Assembly: GCA_963733505.1 (NCBI GenBank)
Contig: CAVTDW010000005.1
Location: 1 to 64,000 of the forward strand
Length of the DNA: 64,000 nt
DNA from: JALYXV01 sp963733505
GTDB lineage: Bacteria > Actinomycetota > Acidimicrobiia > Acidimicrobiales > Palsa-688
Reading direction: 5' to 3'
Position numbers and translations under genes: made by a program. Under the pieces are notes generated by a model. It saw only the letters and a program-made list of their open reading frames with translations, made no database searches and had not been told where the DNA came from. Positions 35,765 to 45,759 of this stretch are shown here, in pieces (the first letter of the stretch is position 1; every line of letters starts with the position of its first letter).

Positions 35765-36494
35765 TTAATCAGGTCTTGACTCCGGTGGTGGATTCGGCTC
35801 TCCCAGCAGATCCCCGAGCCACTCGCGAATGCTTGCAAGCTCACGGCGCAGGTTAGCAGTATCCGCCTCAAGGGCCACGATTCGTTCGATCATGGCGGCG
35901 GCATTGCGCGATGGCGAACGCTCTGAGCGGTCGGACCCATCCCCACCGTCGCCCCCCTCGCGTCCTTCGGCCTTCGGGGATCGCCGTCGGACCGAGGAGA
36001 TGGACATACCGATCCTCCCGCTGACCCGGCCGGCGCTCGACCAGTAGCGCCAGCGGATCGGGACGCCGGGCCAAGCGGTCCAAGATGCCCGGGATACCCC
36101 CGAGGTCGTTCAGGTCGTTGACATCGCCGTAGCGTTCCGTGCGTGCGGCCAGTTCGCTCTGGGTCTGGCCCCCCCGGAGGAGCAGCACCGCCAGCACGGC
36201 CAGCTCCTGCGACGACAGCGCCCACACCTCGTCGAGAACGTGGCGGTACTTGGTCACCCGGGCATGGGCTGGGTAGACGATGCGGATCAGCTTGCGTTCC
36301 CGCAGCGACGTCAAAGCGGCGTTGACCGTGCCTTCGCGATAGCTGACGACCGGGTCGCGGTTGCTCGTCTGGTTGCAGGCCGCGATCAGGGCGTTCATCG
36401 TCAAGGGATAGCTCTCGGGTGTCGTGGCGCCCTTTTCGATCAGGCAGCCGAGGACCCGTTGCTCCTCCGCAGTCAGCGGTACGGTCTGCTCCAC
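35765..36494 (-). CDS. YceH/DUF480-type protein (one frameshift)
   Basis: This matches the UPF0502/YceH family, paired winged-helix domains of unknown function. 'LTAEEQRVLGCLIEKGATTP' and 'YPLTMNALIAACNQTSNRDP' form the first half; 'ELAVLAVLLLRGGQTQSELA' and 'REDRYVHLLG' lie in the second. After 'VHLLG' the family's usual C-terminal coiled coil ('ALEADTANLRRELASIREWL') is found in the +1 frame, so one extra base near 36000 probably disrupts the gene; without it the tail would be Arg-rich nonsense ending at 35868. The GTG at 36494 is the chosen start. It diverges from acnA, 97 bases apart. Confidence 0.8.
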
Positions 36495-36591
36495 GGCGGG
36501 CAGCCTATGGGTGGCGCCGAGATGGGCGGGATGGTCACTGCCCGGCCGTATGATGCAGGGCCCCGGACGATCGAGCAGGAGAGAGGGATCG

Positions 36592-39483
36592 GTGCCTGGC
36601 ATGTCGCGCGACAGCTTCAATGTTCGTGCCCAATTCGTCGCGCCGGACGGCCGTTCGTTGACCGCATATCGGCTGAATCGGCTCCCACCGACGCTAGATA
36701 TCGACACGCTCCCCTTTTCCCTGAAGATCCTTTTGGAGAATCTTCTGCGCCACGAGGACGGCGTCAACGTGACCCCGGCCGATATCGAGGCGGTCGCCAG
36801 CTGGGATCCCGGCGCCGAACCGAGCCAGGAGATCAGCTACGCGCCGGCCCGGGTCCTGTTGCAGGACTTCACCGGGGTCCCGGCCGTGGTGGATCTGGCC
36901 GCGATGCGCGATGCCATGGCCGCCATGGGCGGCGACCCCGACCGGGTGAACCCCCTGATCCCGGCCGAGTTGGTGATCGACCACTCGGTGGTGGCGGACG
37001 TGGCCGGCGTGCCAGATGCCTTCGCCCGCAACGCTGCGTTGGAGTTCGACCGCAACCAGGAGCGCTACCAGTTCCTGCGCTGGGGCCAGACCGCGTTCGA
37101 CAACTTCAAGGTCGTCCCGCCCGACACGGGGATCTGCCATCAGGTGAACCTGGAGTACCTGGCCAGGGTGGTGTTCGTGGACGACGCCACGGCGTGCGTC
37201 TACCCCGACACCCTGGTCGGGACCGACTCCCACACGACGATGGTCAACGGGCTCGGCGTCCTCGGCTGGGGCGTGGGCGGGATCGAGGCCGAGGCCGCCC
37301 TGCTTGGCCAGCCGGTGTCGATGCTGGTGCCCAAGGTGGTGGGGTTCCGGCTCACGGGGGCGTTGCCCGAGGGTTCGACGGCCACCGATCTGGTGCTCAC
37401 GGTCACCGAGTTGCTGCGGCGCCAAGGGGTGGTCGGCAAGTTCGTGGAGTTCTACGGCGAGGGCGTGGCGGCGGTCCCGCTGGAAAACCGGGCGACCATC
37501 GGCAACATGTCGCCCGAATACGGATCGACCTGCGCCATCTTCCCCATCGACGACGAGACGCTGCGGTACCTCTCCTTTACCGGCCGGCCGGCGTCCCACG
37601 TCGCCCTGGTCGAGGCGTACGCCAAGGAGCAGGGTCTCTGGCACGACCCGTCGCGCGAGGCGCGGTACTCCGAGCGTCTCGAACTCGACCTCGCCACGGT
37701 CGAGCCCAGCCTGGCTGGGCCGTCACGGCCCCAGGACCGGGTGCCCGTGAGTGCGGCCAAGGCCATGTTCCGGGTCGCCCTGGCGTCGGCGGTCCCCGCC
37801 GCCGCGACGACCGCCGCGGCTCCTGCCGCCGCGACCGCCGCCACCGCCGCCAGGAGCGCCGCGGCCGCGGCCGATACCGACGCCTGGCCGGCTGACATCG
37901 TCAACGGCACGCCCGATGAGGGGCTGGTCGAGACGTTCCCGGCCAGCGACCCGACGACGCCTGGGAGCGGCGCCGGCGAGCGGGCGGGCCCCGGCGCCCC
38001 CGACGTCATGGGCGACCGGCTCAGCAACCCCGTCCCGGTCACCCTCGCCGACGGCAGCTCATTCGAGATCGACCACGGCTACGTCGTGATCGCAGCCATC
38101 ACCAGCTGCACCAACACCTCCAACCCCTCGGTGATGATCGCGGCCGGCCTGCTGGCCAAAAACGCCGTCGAGCGCGGCCTGGTCGCCCAACCGTGGGTCA
38201 AGACGTCCCTCGCCCCCGGTTCGAAGGTCGTCATCGACTACTACGAACGATCGGGCCTCCTGCCCTACCTGGAGAAGCTCGGCTTCGGCCTGGTCGGCTA
38301 CGGCTGCACCACGTGCATCGGCAACTCCGGCCCCCTCCTCCCCGAACTGAGCGACGCCATCGACCAGGGCAACCTGGCCGTGGTGGCGGTCCTGTCGGGC
38401 AACCGCAACTTCGAGGGGCGCATCAATGCCGACGTGCGGATGAACTACCTGGCCTCGCCGCCGCTCGTCGTCGCCTACGCCTTGGCGGGAACCATGGACA
38501 TCGACCTGCGCCACGAACCCCTTGGACTCGACCGCGCCGGCCAGCCGGTGTTCCTGCGGGACCTGTGGCCCAGCGCCCACGACGTGAGCCGGGTGGTGGA
38601 CGACGCCATCGCCTCGGACATGTTCCGCAAGAGCTACGCCTCGGTGTTCGACGGCGACGCCAACTGGAACGGCCTCGACATTCCGACCGGACAACGCTTC
38701 GCCTGGGATGGCGCCTCGACCTACGTCCGCAACCCTCCCTACTTCGAGGCCATGTCGGCCGAGCCGACGGGCATCGGCGACATCCACGGGGCCCGGGTGC
38801 TGGCCATGCTGGGCGACAGCGTCACCACCGACCACATCTCGCCGGCCGGCAGCATCCGCCGCAGCAGTCCCGCGGGCCGCTGGCTGGAGAACGAGGGCGT
38901 GTCGCCCGCCGACTTCAACTCCTACGGCTCCCGGCGGGGCAACCACGAAGTCATGATCCGGGGGACCTTCGCCAACATTCGGCTGCGCAACCAGCTGGCG
39001 CCGGGCACCGAGGGCGGCGTGACCCGTCACCTCCCCGACGGCGAAGCGATGGCGATCTACGACGCCGCCATGGCCTACCAGGACGAAGCGACCCCGCTCC
39101 TGGTGCTGGCGGGCAAGGACTACGGGTCCGGGTCGTCGCGCGACTGGGCGGCCAAGGGCACCCGGCTGCTCGGCATCCGCGCCGTTCTGGCCGAAAGCTT
39201 CGAGCGCATCCATCGTTCCAACCTGGTCGGTATGGGCGTGTTGCCCCTGCAGTTCAAGGGCGACACCGTGGCGTCGCTGGGCCTCACCGGCGAGGAACTC
39301 TTCGAGATCACGGGCCTGGCGGGCCTGGCCGACGACGAGCGGCTGCCCGACGAGCTGGTGGTGCGCGCCGACGCCCGGGAGTTCCGGGTCCAGCTGCGCA
39401 TCGACACGCCGAAGGAAGAGGAGTACTACCGCCACGGCGGCATCCTCCCCTACGTCCTCCGACAGCTTCGGGACCGTCCCTAA
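36592..39483 (+). CDS. acnA: aconitate hydratase A
   Basis: This 963-residue enzyme interconverts citrate and isocitrate in the TCA cycle, in the IRP/AcnA family. 'GTDSHTTMVNGLGVLGWGVG' and the 4Fe-4S ligand regions 'AITSCTNTSNPSVM' and 'YGCTTCIGNSGPLLPEL' are complete, as is the C-terminal swivel domain ('DYGSGSSRDWAAKGTRLLGI'). Between the first domains, at about residues 380-475, there is an Ala-rich, low-complexity linker ('AAATTAAAPAAATAATAA') with 'ESFPASD'-like sequence, longer than in E. coli AcnA. AGGAGA lies eight bases before the GTG at 36592; an ATG nine bases later is the alternative. It diverges from the yceH-like gene. Confidence 0.95.
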   Translation: MPGMSRDSFNVRAQFVAPDGRSLTAYRLNRLPPTLDIDTLPFSLKILLENLLRHEDGVNVTPADIEAVASWDPGAEPSQEISYAPARVLLQDFTGVPAVVDLAAMRDAMAAMGGDPDRVNPLIPAELVIDHSVVADVAGVPDAFARNAALEFDRNQERYQFLRWGQTAFDNFKVVPPDTGICHQVNLEYLARVVFVDDATACVYPDTLVGTDSHTTMVNGLGVLGWGVGGIEAEAALLGQPVSMLVPKVVGFRLTGALPEGSTATDLVLTVTELLRRQGVVGKFVEFYGEGVAAVPLENRATIGNMSPEYGSTCAIFPIDDETLRYLSFTGRPASHVALVEAYAKEQGLWHDPSREARYSERLELDLATVEPSLAGPSRPQDRVPVSAAKAMFRVALASAVPAAATTAAAPAAATAATAARSAAAAADTDAWPADIVNGTPDEGLVETFPASDPTTPGSGAGERAGPGAPDVMGDRLSNPVPVTLADGSSFEIDHGYVVIAAITSCTNTSNPSVMIAAGLLAKNAVERGLVAQPWVKTSLAPGSKVVIDYYERSGLLPYLEKLGFGLVGYGCTTCIGNSGPLLPELSDAIDQGNLAVVAVLSGNRNFEGRINADVRMNYLASPPLVVAYALAGTMDIDLRHEPLGLDRAGQPVFLRDLWPSAHDVSRVVDDAIASDMFRKSYASVFDGDANWNGLDIPTGQRFAWDGASTYVRNPPYFEAMSAEPTGIGDIHGARVLAMLGDSVTTDHISPAGSIRRSSPAGRWLENEGVSPADFNSYGSRRGNHEVMIRGTFANIRLRNQLAPGTEGGVTRHLPDGEAMAIYDAAMAYQDEATPLLVLAGKDYGSGSSRDWAAKGTRLLGIRAVLAESFERIHRSNLVGMGVLPLQFKGDTVASLGLTGEELFEITGLAGLADDERLPDELVVRADAREFRVQLRIDTPKEEEYYRHGGILPYVLRQLRDRP

Positions 39484-39608
39484 AGGCGGTCTGGGAAAAG
39501 GCCTCGCCGTCGGCGGCGCGCCGATGGCCACGGGGTTTCACGCGTCGTGCTGTATCGGCCGGGCGCCCGCGCGCAGGAGCGGGGCAGCAGCAGTAGCGTT
39601 GCTGGGCG

Positions 39609-41007
39609 GTGGGCACCGCGGCCGCGTTCTTCGACCTCGATCGGACGTTGCTGCGAGGGGCCAGCGGACCCGTGGTGGCTGAAGCCCTTGGGCGAGCCGG
39701 GGTCGTGCCCAACCGAACAATCCCCGGGCAGGGCTTGCTGTACAAGACCTACGACCGATTCGGCGAATCGCTGCCGGGGATGGCCCTGGCTCGGGTGGCC
39801 GCGGCCGCGATGCGGGGCCGGCGGCGCTCGGCGGTGCAGGCCGCGGCCGAGATCGGCCGCCGACGCCCTCATGGAGATGGTCGCGCCCTACGCCATTGCC
39901 TTGATCGACGAGCACCATCAGGCGGGCCGACCCGTCGTGCTGGCCACGACATCGCCCATGGACCTGGTGGAACCATTGGCTCGTCGCCTTGGCCTCGACG
40001 ACGTGATCGCCACGCGCTACCAGGTGACCGTCGACGCCAAGGGCGAACAGCGCTATACCGGCCGCCTGGACGGAGCCTTCGTCTGGGCCGCCGGGAAGTT
40101 GACCGCGGTCCGGTGGTGGGCGTCGGAACACGGCGTCGAGCTGTCGGACAGCTGGGCCTACTCCGACAGCGTCTACGACCTCCCCCTTCTGTCGTCGGTC
40201 GGCCACCCGGTGGCCGTCAATGCCGACCCCCGTCTCGCGGTGGTGGCCGCCGTGCGGCGCTGGCCGCAGTTGCACCTCGACGCGCCACCGGGTGTGCCGA
40301 AGCTGATCGGCATCGAGCCGTTCGACGTCCTGAGGACCTTCGTGCGCGCCGAGTCGTTCCCCTACGCCCGCTTCGACATCGCAGGCACCGAGAACATCCC
40401 CCGCCGGGGCCCCGCGATCGTCGTCGCCAACCATCGCAGCTACTTCGACGCCATCGCACTGGGGCTCACCGTCATGCGAGCCGGCCGACTCCCGCGCGCC
40501 CTGGCCAAGAAGGAGATCTTCGACGCACCGGTTCTCGGCCAGGTCGCCAAGGTGTTGGGTCAGATCGTGGTCGATCGCGACGCTGGCGGTGGCAACGCCT
40601 TGGCGAGCGCGATTTCGGCGCTGAACGGCGGTGAGGTGGTGGTCGTGCTCCCCCAGGGGACCATCCCCCGGGGTGAGGCGTTCTTCTCGCCCAAGCTCGA
40701 GGGCAAGACCGGAGCCGCCCGGCTGGCCGCGGCTACCGGCGCACCCGTCATCCCGGTGGGGATCTGGGGCACCGAGAAGGTATGGCCACGGTCGGCTCGG
40801 ATGCCCAACGTCACCAACGTGCTCAATCCTCCCAAGGTCCGGGTTCGGGTCGGGCCGCCCGTCACGCGCCTGACCGGCGATGCTCAGGCGGACACGGCCA
40901 AGATCATGAAGGCCATCTCGGCCCAGCTGCCTCCCGAGGCCCGTCGGGCGCACAAACCGTCGGACGAGGAGTTACGCCAGGCCAAACCGCGTTCCCGGGA
41001 GGCCTGA
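39609..41007 (+). CDS. HAD-IB phosphatase / 1-acylglycerol-3-phosphate acyltransferase fusion (one frameshift)
   Basis: The N-terminal half is a HAD-IB (SerB-like) domain: nucleophile motif 'FFDLDRTLLRGAS', then 'PVVLATTSPMDLVEPLA' and 'AYSDSVYDLPLLSSVGHPV'. The C-terminal half is a PlsC domain: 'AIVVANHRSYFDAIAL' (HxxxxD), 'VVVLPQGTIPRGEAFF', with 'PVIPVGIWGTEKVWP'. Such fusions are common in actinobacteria and may couple phosphate removal and acylation in phospholipid or triacylglycerol synthesis. After 'AAAEI' the frame changes (near 39863); removing one base joins it to 'AADALMEMVAPYAIALIDE'. GTG at 39609 has a weak ribosome site. The gene follows acnA by 125 bases and converges with gltB. 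Confidence 0.85.
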
Positions 41008-41083
41008 GGGACGGTTCGGTTTCATTGTTGCCACAAACCGATGAAATAGCTACATCGAGTGGCAAGAATGGTTTGCCGGTCGC

Positions 41084-44000
41084 TCAGGCACCGCCGATTC
41101 GGCCTACCGTCTGGGCTTCGAGGCGCTTGACTCGGCCCAACGGGACGACGTGCCAGAACTCGGCGACCGCGTCGGCCCAGTTCTCGAGCAACTGCGCCGC
41201 ACGCGGGGAGCTCGTGAGCTCGTAGTGCTGCTCGATCAGCCAGCGCAGCTCCTGCTCGTCGCTTGAGTCCAGCCGGGTGGGCTCGACCAGCGCCGGGTTG
41301 ACCTGCCCGGTCGCCCGGCGGTGCGGATCCCACAGGTAGACGCCGCCGCCGGTCATGCCGGCGCCCACGTTGTAACCGATCGGCCCCAACACCACGACCG
41401 TCCCGCCGGTCATGTACTCACAGCAGTGGTCGCCCGCCCCTTCGACCACCGCCGTCGCCCCCGAGTTGCGGACCCCGAACCGCTCGCCGACCGAGCCCGC
41501 GATGAACACCGTGCCGCCGGTGGCGCCGTACAGGCAGGTGTTGCCGGCGAGCACTGGATAGCCGGCATCGTCGGCCGGTGGCTGGATCACGATGCGGCCG
41601 CCGCCCATACCCTTGCCGACGTAGTCGTTGGCTTCCCCGGACAGGTCGAGCCAGATGCCGTCGGTGATAAAGGCGCCGAAGCTCTGTCCCGCTGAGCCGT
41701 GGAGCCGGACCCGGACGCGGCCGCGAGGTGTCGACGTGCCGAACTCCAGCGCCAGCGCACCGCCGAGCGCGGCGCCGAAGGTCCGGTCACCGTTGGTGAT
41801 GGGGTAGGACAGCTCGATGCGCTCGCCGTCCCACACCGGCCGGTAGGCGTCGGCCAGCAAACGGTCACCGAGGGCGGACCGGGCCCGCTGAATGGCGACG
41901 CCGGAAACGTAGCGCCTCGGCGTGTCGGGATCCGCCGGCGGTACCAGTAGCGGGGACAGGTCCAAGCTGTCGGCCCGGGCGTTGCCGACCGTCTTCTGGC
42001 GCAGGCATTCGACGCGGCCGACCGCTTCGTCCATCGATCGCAATCCGAGTGCGGCCAGCCCCGCGCGGATCTCCTCAGCCACGAACAGCAGGTACTTGGC
42101 CACTCCCTCCGCCGTGCCCGCGAACTTGGCCCGGAGGTGGGGCCGTTGGGTGGCGATCCCGGTCGTGCAGGTGTCCTTGTGGCAGGCCCGAAGCATGACG
42201 CAGCCCTCGGCGATCATGGCCGCCGTGCCAAAGGAGAACTCGTCGGCACCGAGGAGCGCCGCGATCAGCACATCGCGGCCGGTCAGGAGCCCACCGTCGA
42301 TGCGGAGGCGGACGCGGGCCCGCAGGCCGTTGTCGACCAGTGCCGTCTGGGTGTCGGCCAGGCCCAGCTCCCAGGGCATTCCGGCGTGCTTGATGGACGA
42401 CAGGGGAGAGGCCCCGGTACCGCCGTTGGCCCCGCTGATATGGACGACCTCGGCCAGCGCCTTGACCACGCCGGCCGCGATGGTGCCGACGCCGTCTTCG
42501 GCCACCAGTTTCACCGAGACGTCGGCGAAGGCATTGATCTGCTTGAGGTCGAAGATCAGCTGGGCCAGGTCCTCGATGGAGTAGATGTCGTGGTGGGGCG
42601 GGGGCGAGATCAGCGTCACCCCGGGTTGGGTGTGGCGCAGGCGGGCGATCTCGTCGCTCACCTTGTGGCCCGGCAACTGGCCCCCTTCGCCGGGCTTGGA
42701 CCCTTGGGCGACCTTGATCTGGAGTTCGTCGGCGAAGGCCAGGTACTGCGGGGTGACCCCGAAGCGGCCCGACGCGATCTGCTTGATCTTGCTGTTCTTG
42801 TCGCCCGTCGGCTGGCCCCGGGTCCGGAACCGGTAGGGGGCCTCGCCTCCTTCGCCACAGTTTGACCGGCCCCCGATGAGGTTCATGGCCTCGGCCAGGG
42901 TTTCGTGGGCCTCGGCGGAAAGGGAGCCATGGCTCATGGCGCCCGTCGAGAACCGCTGGGCGATCGCGGTCGCGGGCTCGACCTCCTCGATGTCCACCGG
43001 CGGACCGGCGGGCACCATTTCGAGGAGGTCACGGACCTCGGTGGTGGGCCGGCTGTTGACCAGCTTGCAAAACGCGTCGTACAACGCCGTGTTGCCCTCC
43101 GCGATGGCCCGCTGGAGCAGTTTGGCGGCGATCGGTCCGCCCTCGCCGCTCAGCCCGCCGTTGCCGTTGGTGGCCGGGCTCATGCTGTGTGCTTGGAGGG
43201 AGTCGACGACCGCCTTGTTGTGGGTGTGGTATTCGCCACCGCGCTTCAGGTCCCGGTAGTAGCCGGGATTCTCCAGGGTGGGGGCCTTCTCCGCCTCCCA
43301 TCCGGCCGCGGCGTGGCGATCGAGGACGTCGGCGCCCAGTTCGTGCCAGCCGATTCCGGCGATGACGGTCGGCATACCCGAGAAGCAGCAGTCGACGACT
43401 TCGTGGCCGAGGCCGATGGCCTCGAAGATCTGCGCACCTCTATATGAGTCGACGGTGGCGATCCCCATCTTGGAGAGGATCTTCAGCACCCCGTCCTCGG
43501 CTGCCGCCTGGAATCGTTCCTGGGCCTCGGGAGCCGAGAGGTCGGAATCCTCCGATGCGTCGGCGTCGGCGGCGACGGTTTCGAGCGCCAGCTGCGGGCA
43601 GACCGCGTCGGCACCGCAGCCCAGCAGGCAGGCGATGCCGTGCACGTCGCGCGTGTCGTCGGCCACCACAATCAGGCTGGCCTGGGTCCGCAGGCCCGAG
43701 GCGATCAGGTGGTGATGCACGGCGCCGGTGGCGAGGAGCGACGGCACGGGCGCCCTGGTGGCGGACACAGCGGAGTCGTCGATCAGGAGCAAGCCCGCTC
43801 CGAGGGCGACCGCCCGTTCTGCTTCGGTGCGCAGCCGGTCGATCGCCGCGGGCAGCCCTGCCACGCCTTCACCGACAGGGAACGTGGCGTCGATGCGGAC
43901 CGCGGGGAAGGGCGCGGTCGCGGTGTTGGTCAAGGCCGCGACGGCGGAGGGGAACAGAAAAAACGTGTCCATCTCCACCAGCTGGGCGGCCTCGGGGACC

Positions 44001-45568
44001 TCGGACAAGAGGGGGTGCCGCGGCCCGAGGAGGGTGCGCAGGCTCATCACGAGGCGCTCGCGGAGGTGGTCGATGGCCGGATTGGTGACCTGAGCAAAGC
44101 GCTGCCGCAGGTAGTGGTGGATGGGGCGGGGGCGCCCAGCCAGAGGGGGCAGGGGGGTGTCGTCACCCATGGAGAAGGTCGGCTCCTTGGCGTCGTTCGC
44201 CATGGGCTTCACCATCATCCGCAGTTCCTCGACGGTGTACCCGTGGGTCGCCTGGCGCCGGGCCAGGCTGATCGGTGCCGGGGTCTCTTGGACTGGTTCT
44301 CCATTGCGCATCTGGCGTAGGCCCTCGGCCGTCCAGTGCCCATACGGCGCCGCGGCCGCGATGCGGACCTTGCAGTCGTGGTCTTCGAGGACGCCCCGGC
44401 TCGGATCGACGAACAGCATCTGGCCTGGTCCCAGCCGTCCCCGGCGCACCGTGCCATGGCCGGAAACGTCGACCGCGCCCGCCTCGGAGCACGCCGCGAC
44501 CAGTCCGTCCTCGCAGATGGCATAGCGAACCGGGCGCAGCCCGTTGCGGTCGAGCGCCGCGCCGACCCCGACGCCGTCGGTGAAGATCACGCCCGCCGGG
44601 CCGTCCCAAGGTTCGACGAGCGAGGAGTGGTAACGGTAGAAGCAGCGCACCTCGGGGTCGAGGTCGCGCGAGCCCTCCCACGCCTCGGGGATCAGCATGG
44701 CGACGGCGTGGCGGATGTCCCGTCCGCCCCGGACCAGCAGTTCGACCGCGCTGTCCAGCTGGCCGCTGTCGGAGTCGGACGGATGGAGCACCGGATGAAA
44801 GAGTTCTTCGTCGCCCAAGCCGGCGTCGACGGTGCCGAGCACCGCCCGGCCGTGCATCCGCCCGACGTTGCCCGCGATGGCGTTGATCTCACCGTTGTGG
44901 CACAGCGTGCGGAATGGCTGCGCCCGTTCCCACGTCGGCAGCGTGTTGGTCGAGAATCGCTGGTGGAAGATGGCGAAATGGCCGGTGACGTCGGGATTGG
45001 CCAGGTCGACATAGAAGGCCGGGAGGGCGTTCGCCGCCACTAGGCCCTTGTACACGATGGTCCGGAACGAACAGCTGGCCACATACACCTGCGCCAGGTC
45101 GGGAGCGGTCGCGATGCGGCGCCGCAACCGGAAGGCCGAGCGTTCCCGCCCGCTGGTCGCGTCGGCCGAGAGGATGGCTTGGAGGAAGCGCGGACGGCTG
45201 GCCCGAGCGCGGTCGCCCAGTTGACTCTCGTCGGTCGGCGGATCGCGCCATCCCTCGACGGTGAGACCCTCCAGGCGGGCCAGCTCCTCGATCCGGCTCC
45301 GTGGATCGTTGTCGCTGCGGATGAACAGGCTGGCGACGCCACGGTCGGCGCCGAAGATGGCGGCCGGAATGGGGAACAGCAGGCCCGCCCCGTCGCCGGT
45401 CTTGGCGTCGGCCGCCACGGCCCCGCGGTGTATGACACAGGCCAGTCCGCCGAGCGCCGCTTCGATGATGTGGCGGGAGGCCCGGCCGTGGGCGTCGGCG
45501 ACGAAGCCAATGCCGCACGCGTCGCGCTCGCGCGAGGGTCGCGGAAGGGTATGAGTCGAAGGGCGCAT
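41084..45568 (-). CDS. gltB: glutamate synthase large subunit
   Basis: This 1,494-residue protein is the NADPH-type glutamate synthase alpha subunit, which makes two glutamates from glutamine and 2-oxoglutarate. The class II amidotransferase nucleophile is Cys19 ('ERDACGIGFVADAHG') after an 18-residue propeptide. 'ALGCGADAVCPQLALETV' lies in the central domain. The FMN/synthase domain has 'GGTGASPLSSIKHAGMPWEL' and the 3Fe-4S motif Cys-x5-Cys-x4-Cys in 'AEGCVMLRACHKDTCTTGIA'. The C-terminal Gly-rich beta helix ('MTGGTVVVLGPIGYNVGAGM') is complete. The small subunit gltD is not adjacent on either side. The ATG at 45568 is preceded by AGGAGCCC-like sequence. It diverges from the proline-rich membrane protein gene with a 190-base gap. 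Confidence 0.95.
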   Translation of the reverse strand: MRPSTHTLPRPSRERDACGIGFVADAHGRASRHIIEAALGGLACVIHRGAVAADAKTGDGAGLLFPIPAAIFGADRGVASLFIRSDNDPRSRIEELARLEGLTVEGWRDPPTDESQLGDRARASRPRFLQAILSADATSGRERSAFRLRRRIATAPDLAQVYVASCSFRTIVYKGLVAANALPAFYVDLANPDVTGHFAIFHQRFSTNTLPTWERAQPFRTLCHNGEINAIAGNVGRMHGRAVLGTVDAGLGDEELFHPVLHPSDSDSGQLDSAVELLVRGGRDIRHAVAMLIPEAWEGSRDLDPEVRCFYRYHSSLVEPWDGPAGVIFTDGVGVGAALDRNGLRPVRYAICEDGLVAACSEAGAVDVSGHGTVRRGRLGPGQMLFVDPSRGVLEDHDCKVRIAAAAPYGHWTAEGLRQMRNGEPVQETPAPISLARRQATHGYTVEELRMMVKPMANDAKEPTFSMGDDTPLPPLAGRPRPIHHYLRQRFAQVTNPAIDHLRERLVMSLRTLLGPRHPLLSEVPEAAQLVEMDTFFLFPSAVAALTNTATAPFPAVRIDATFPVGEGVAGLPAAIDRLRTEAERAVALGAGLLLIDDSAVSATRAPVPSLLATGAVHHHLIASGLRTQASLIVVADDTRDVHGIACLLGCGADAVCPQLALETVAADADASEDSDLSAPEAQERFQAAAEDGVLKILSKMGIATVDSYRGAQIFEAIGLGHEVVDCCFSGMPTVIAGIGWHELGADVLDRHAAAGWEAEKAPTLENPGYYRDLKRGGEYHTHNKAVVDSLQAHSMSPATNGNGGLSGEGGPIAAKLLQRAIAEGNTALYDAFCKLVNSRPTTEVRDLLEMVPAGPPVDIEEVEPATAIAQRFSTGAMSHGSLSAEAHETLAEAMNLIGGRSNCGEGGEAPYRFRTRGQPTGDKNSKIKQIASGRFGVTPQYLAFADELQIKVAQGSKPGEGGQLPGHKVSDEIARLRHTQPGVTLISPPPHHDIYSIEDLAQLIFDLKQINAFADVSVKLVAEDGVGTIAAGVVKALAEVVHISGANGGTGASPLSSIKHAGMPWELGLADTQTALVDNGLRARVRLRIDGGLLTGRDVLIAALLGADEFSFGTAAMIAEGCVMLRACHKDTCTTGIATQRPHLRAKFAGTAEGVAKYLLFVAEEIRAGLAALGLRSMDEAVGRVECLRQKTVGNARADSLDLSPLLVPPADPDTPRRYVSGVAIQRARSALGDRLLADAYRPVWDGERIELSYPITNGDRTFGAALGGALALEFGTSTPRGRVRVRLHGSAGQSFGAFITDGIWLDLSGEANDYVGKGMGGGRIVIQPPADDAGYPVLAGNTCLYGATGGTVFIAGSVGERFGVRNSGATAVVEGAGDHCCEYMTGGTVVVLGPIGYNVGAGMTGGGVYLWDPHRRATGQVNPALVEPTRLDSSDEQELRWLIEQHYELTSSPRAAQLLENWADAVAEFWHVVPLGRVKRLEAQTVGRIGGA

Positions 45569-45759
45569 GGGATGGGCTCCTGCTCGTGGGGACGTTTCGC
45601 CCGACCGGGGCCTTCCCCGTTGAAGGGGAGGCCGCGCTGCCACCCATCCCGGTCTTTGGAGTAGCCGCGAATGTATCGCGTCAGGGCAATCGGTTCGCGA
45701 CGGCGGTCAGCCGGTAGCGTTCGGTGATCGGATCCGACTTTCGGTACGGGAAGGGATCG

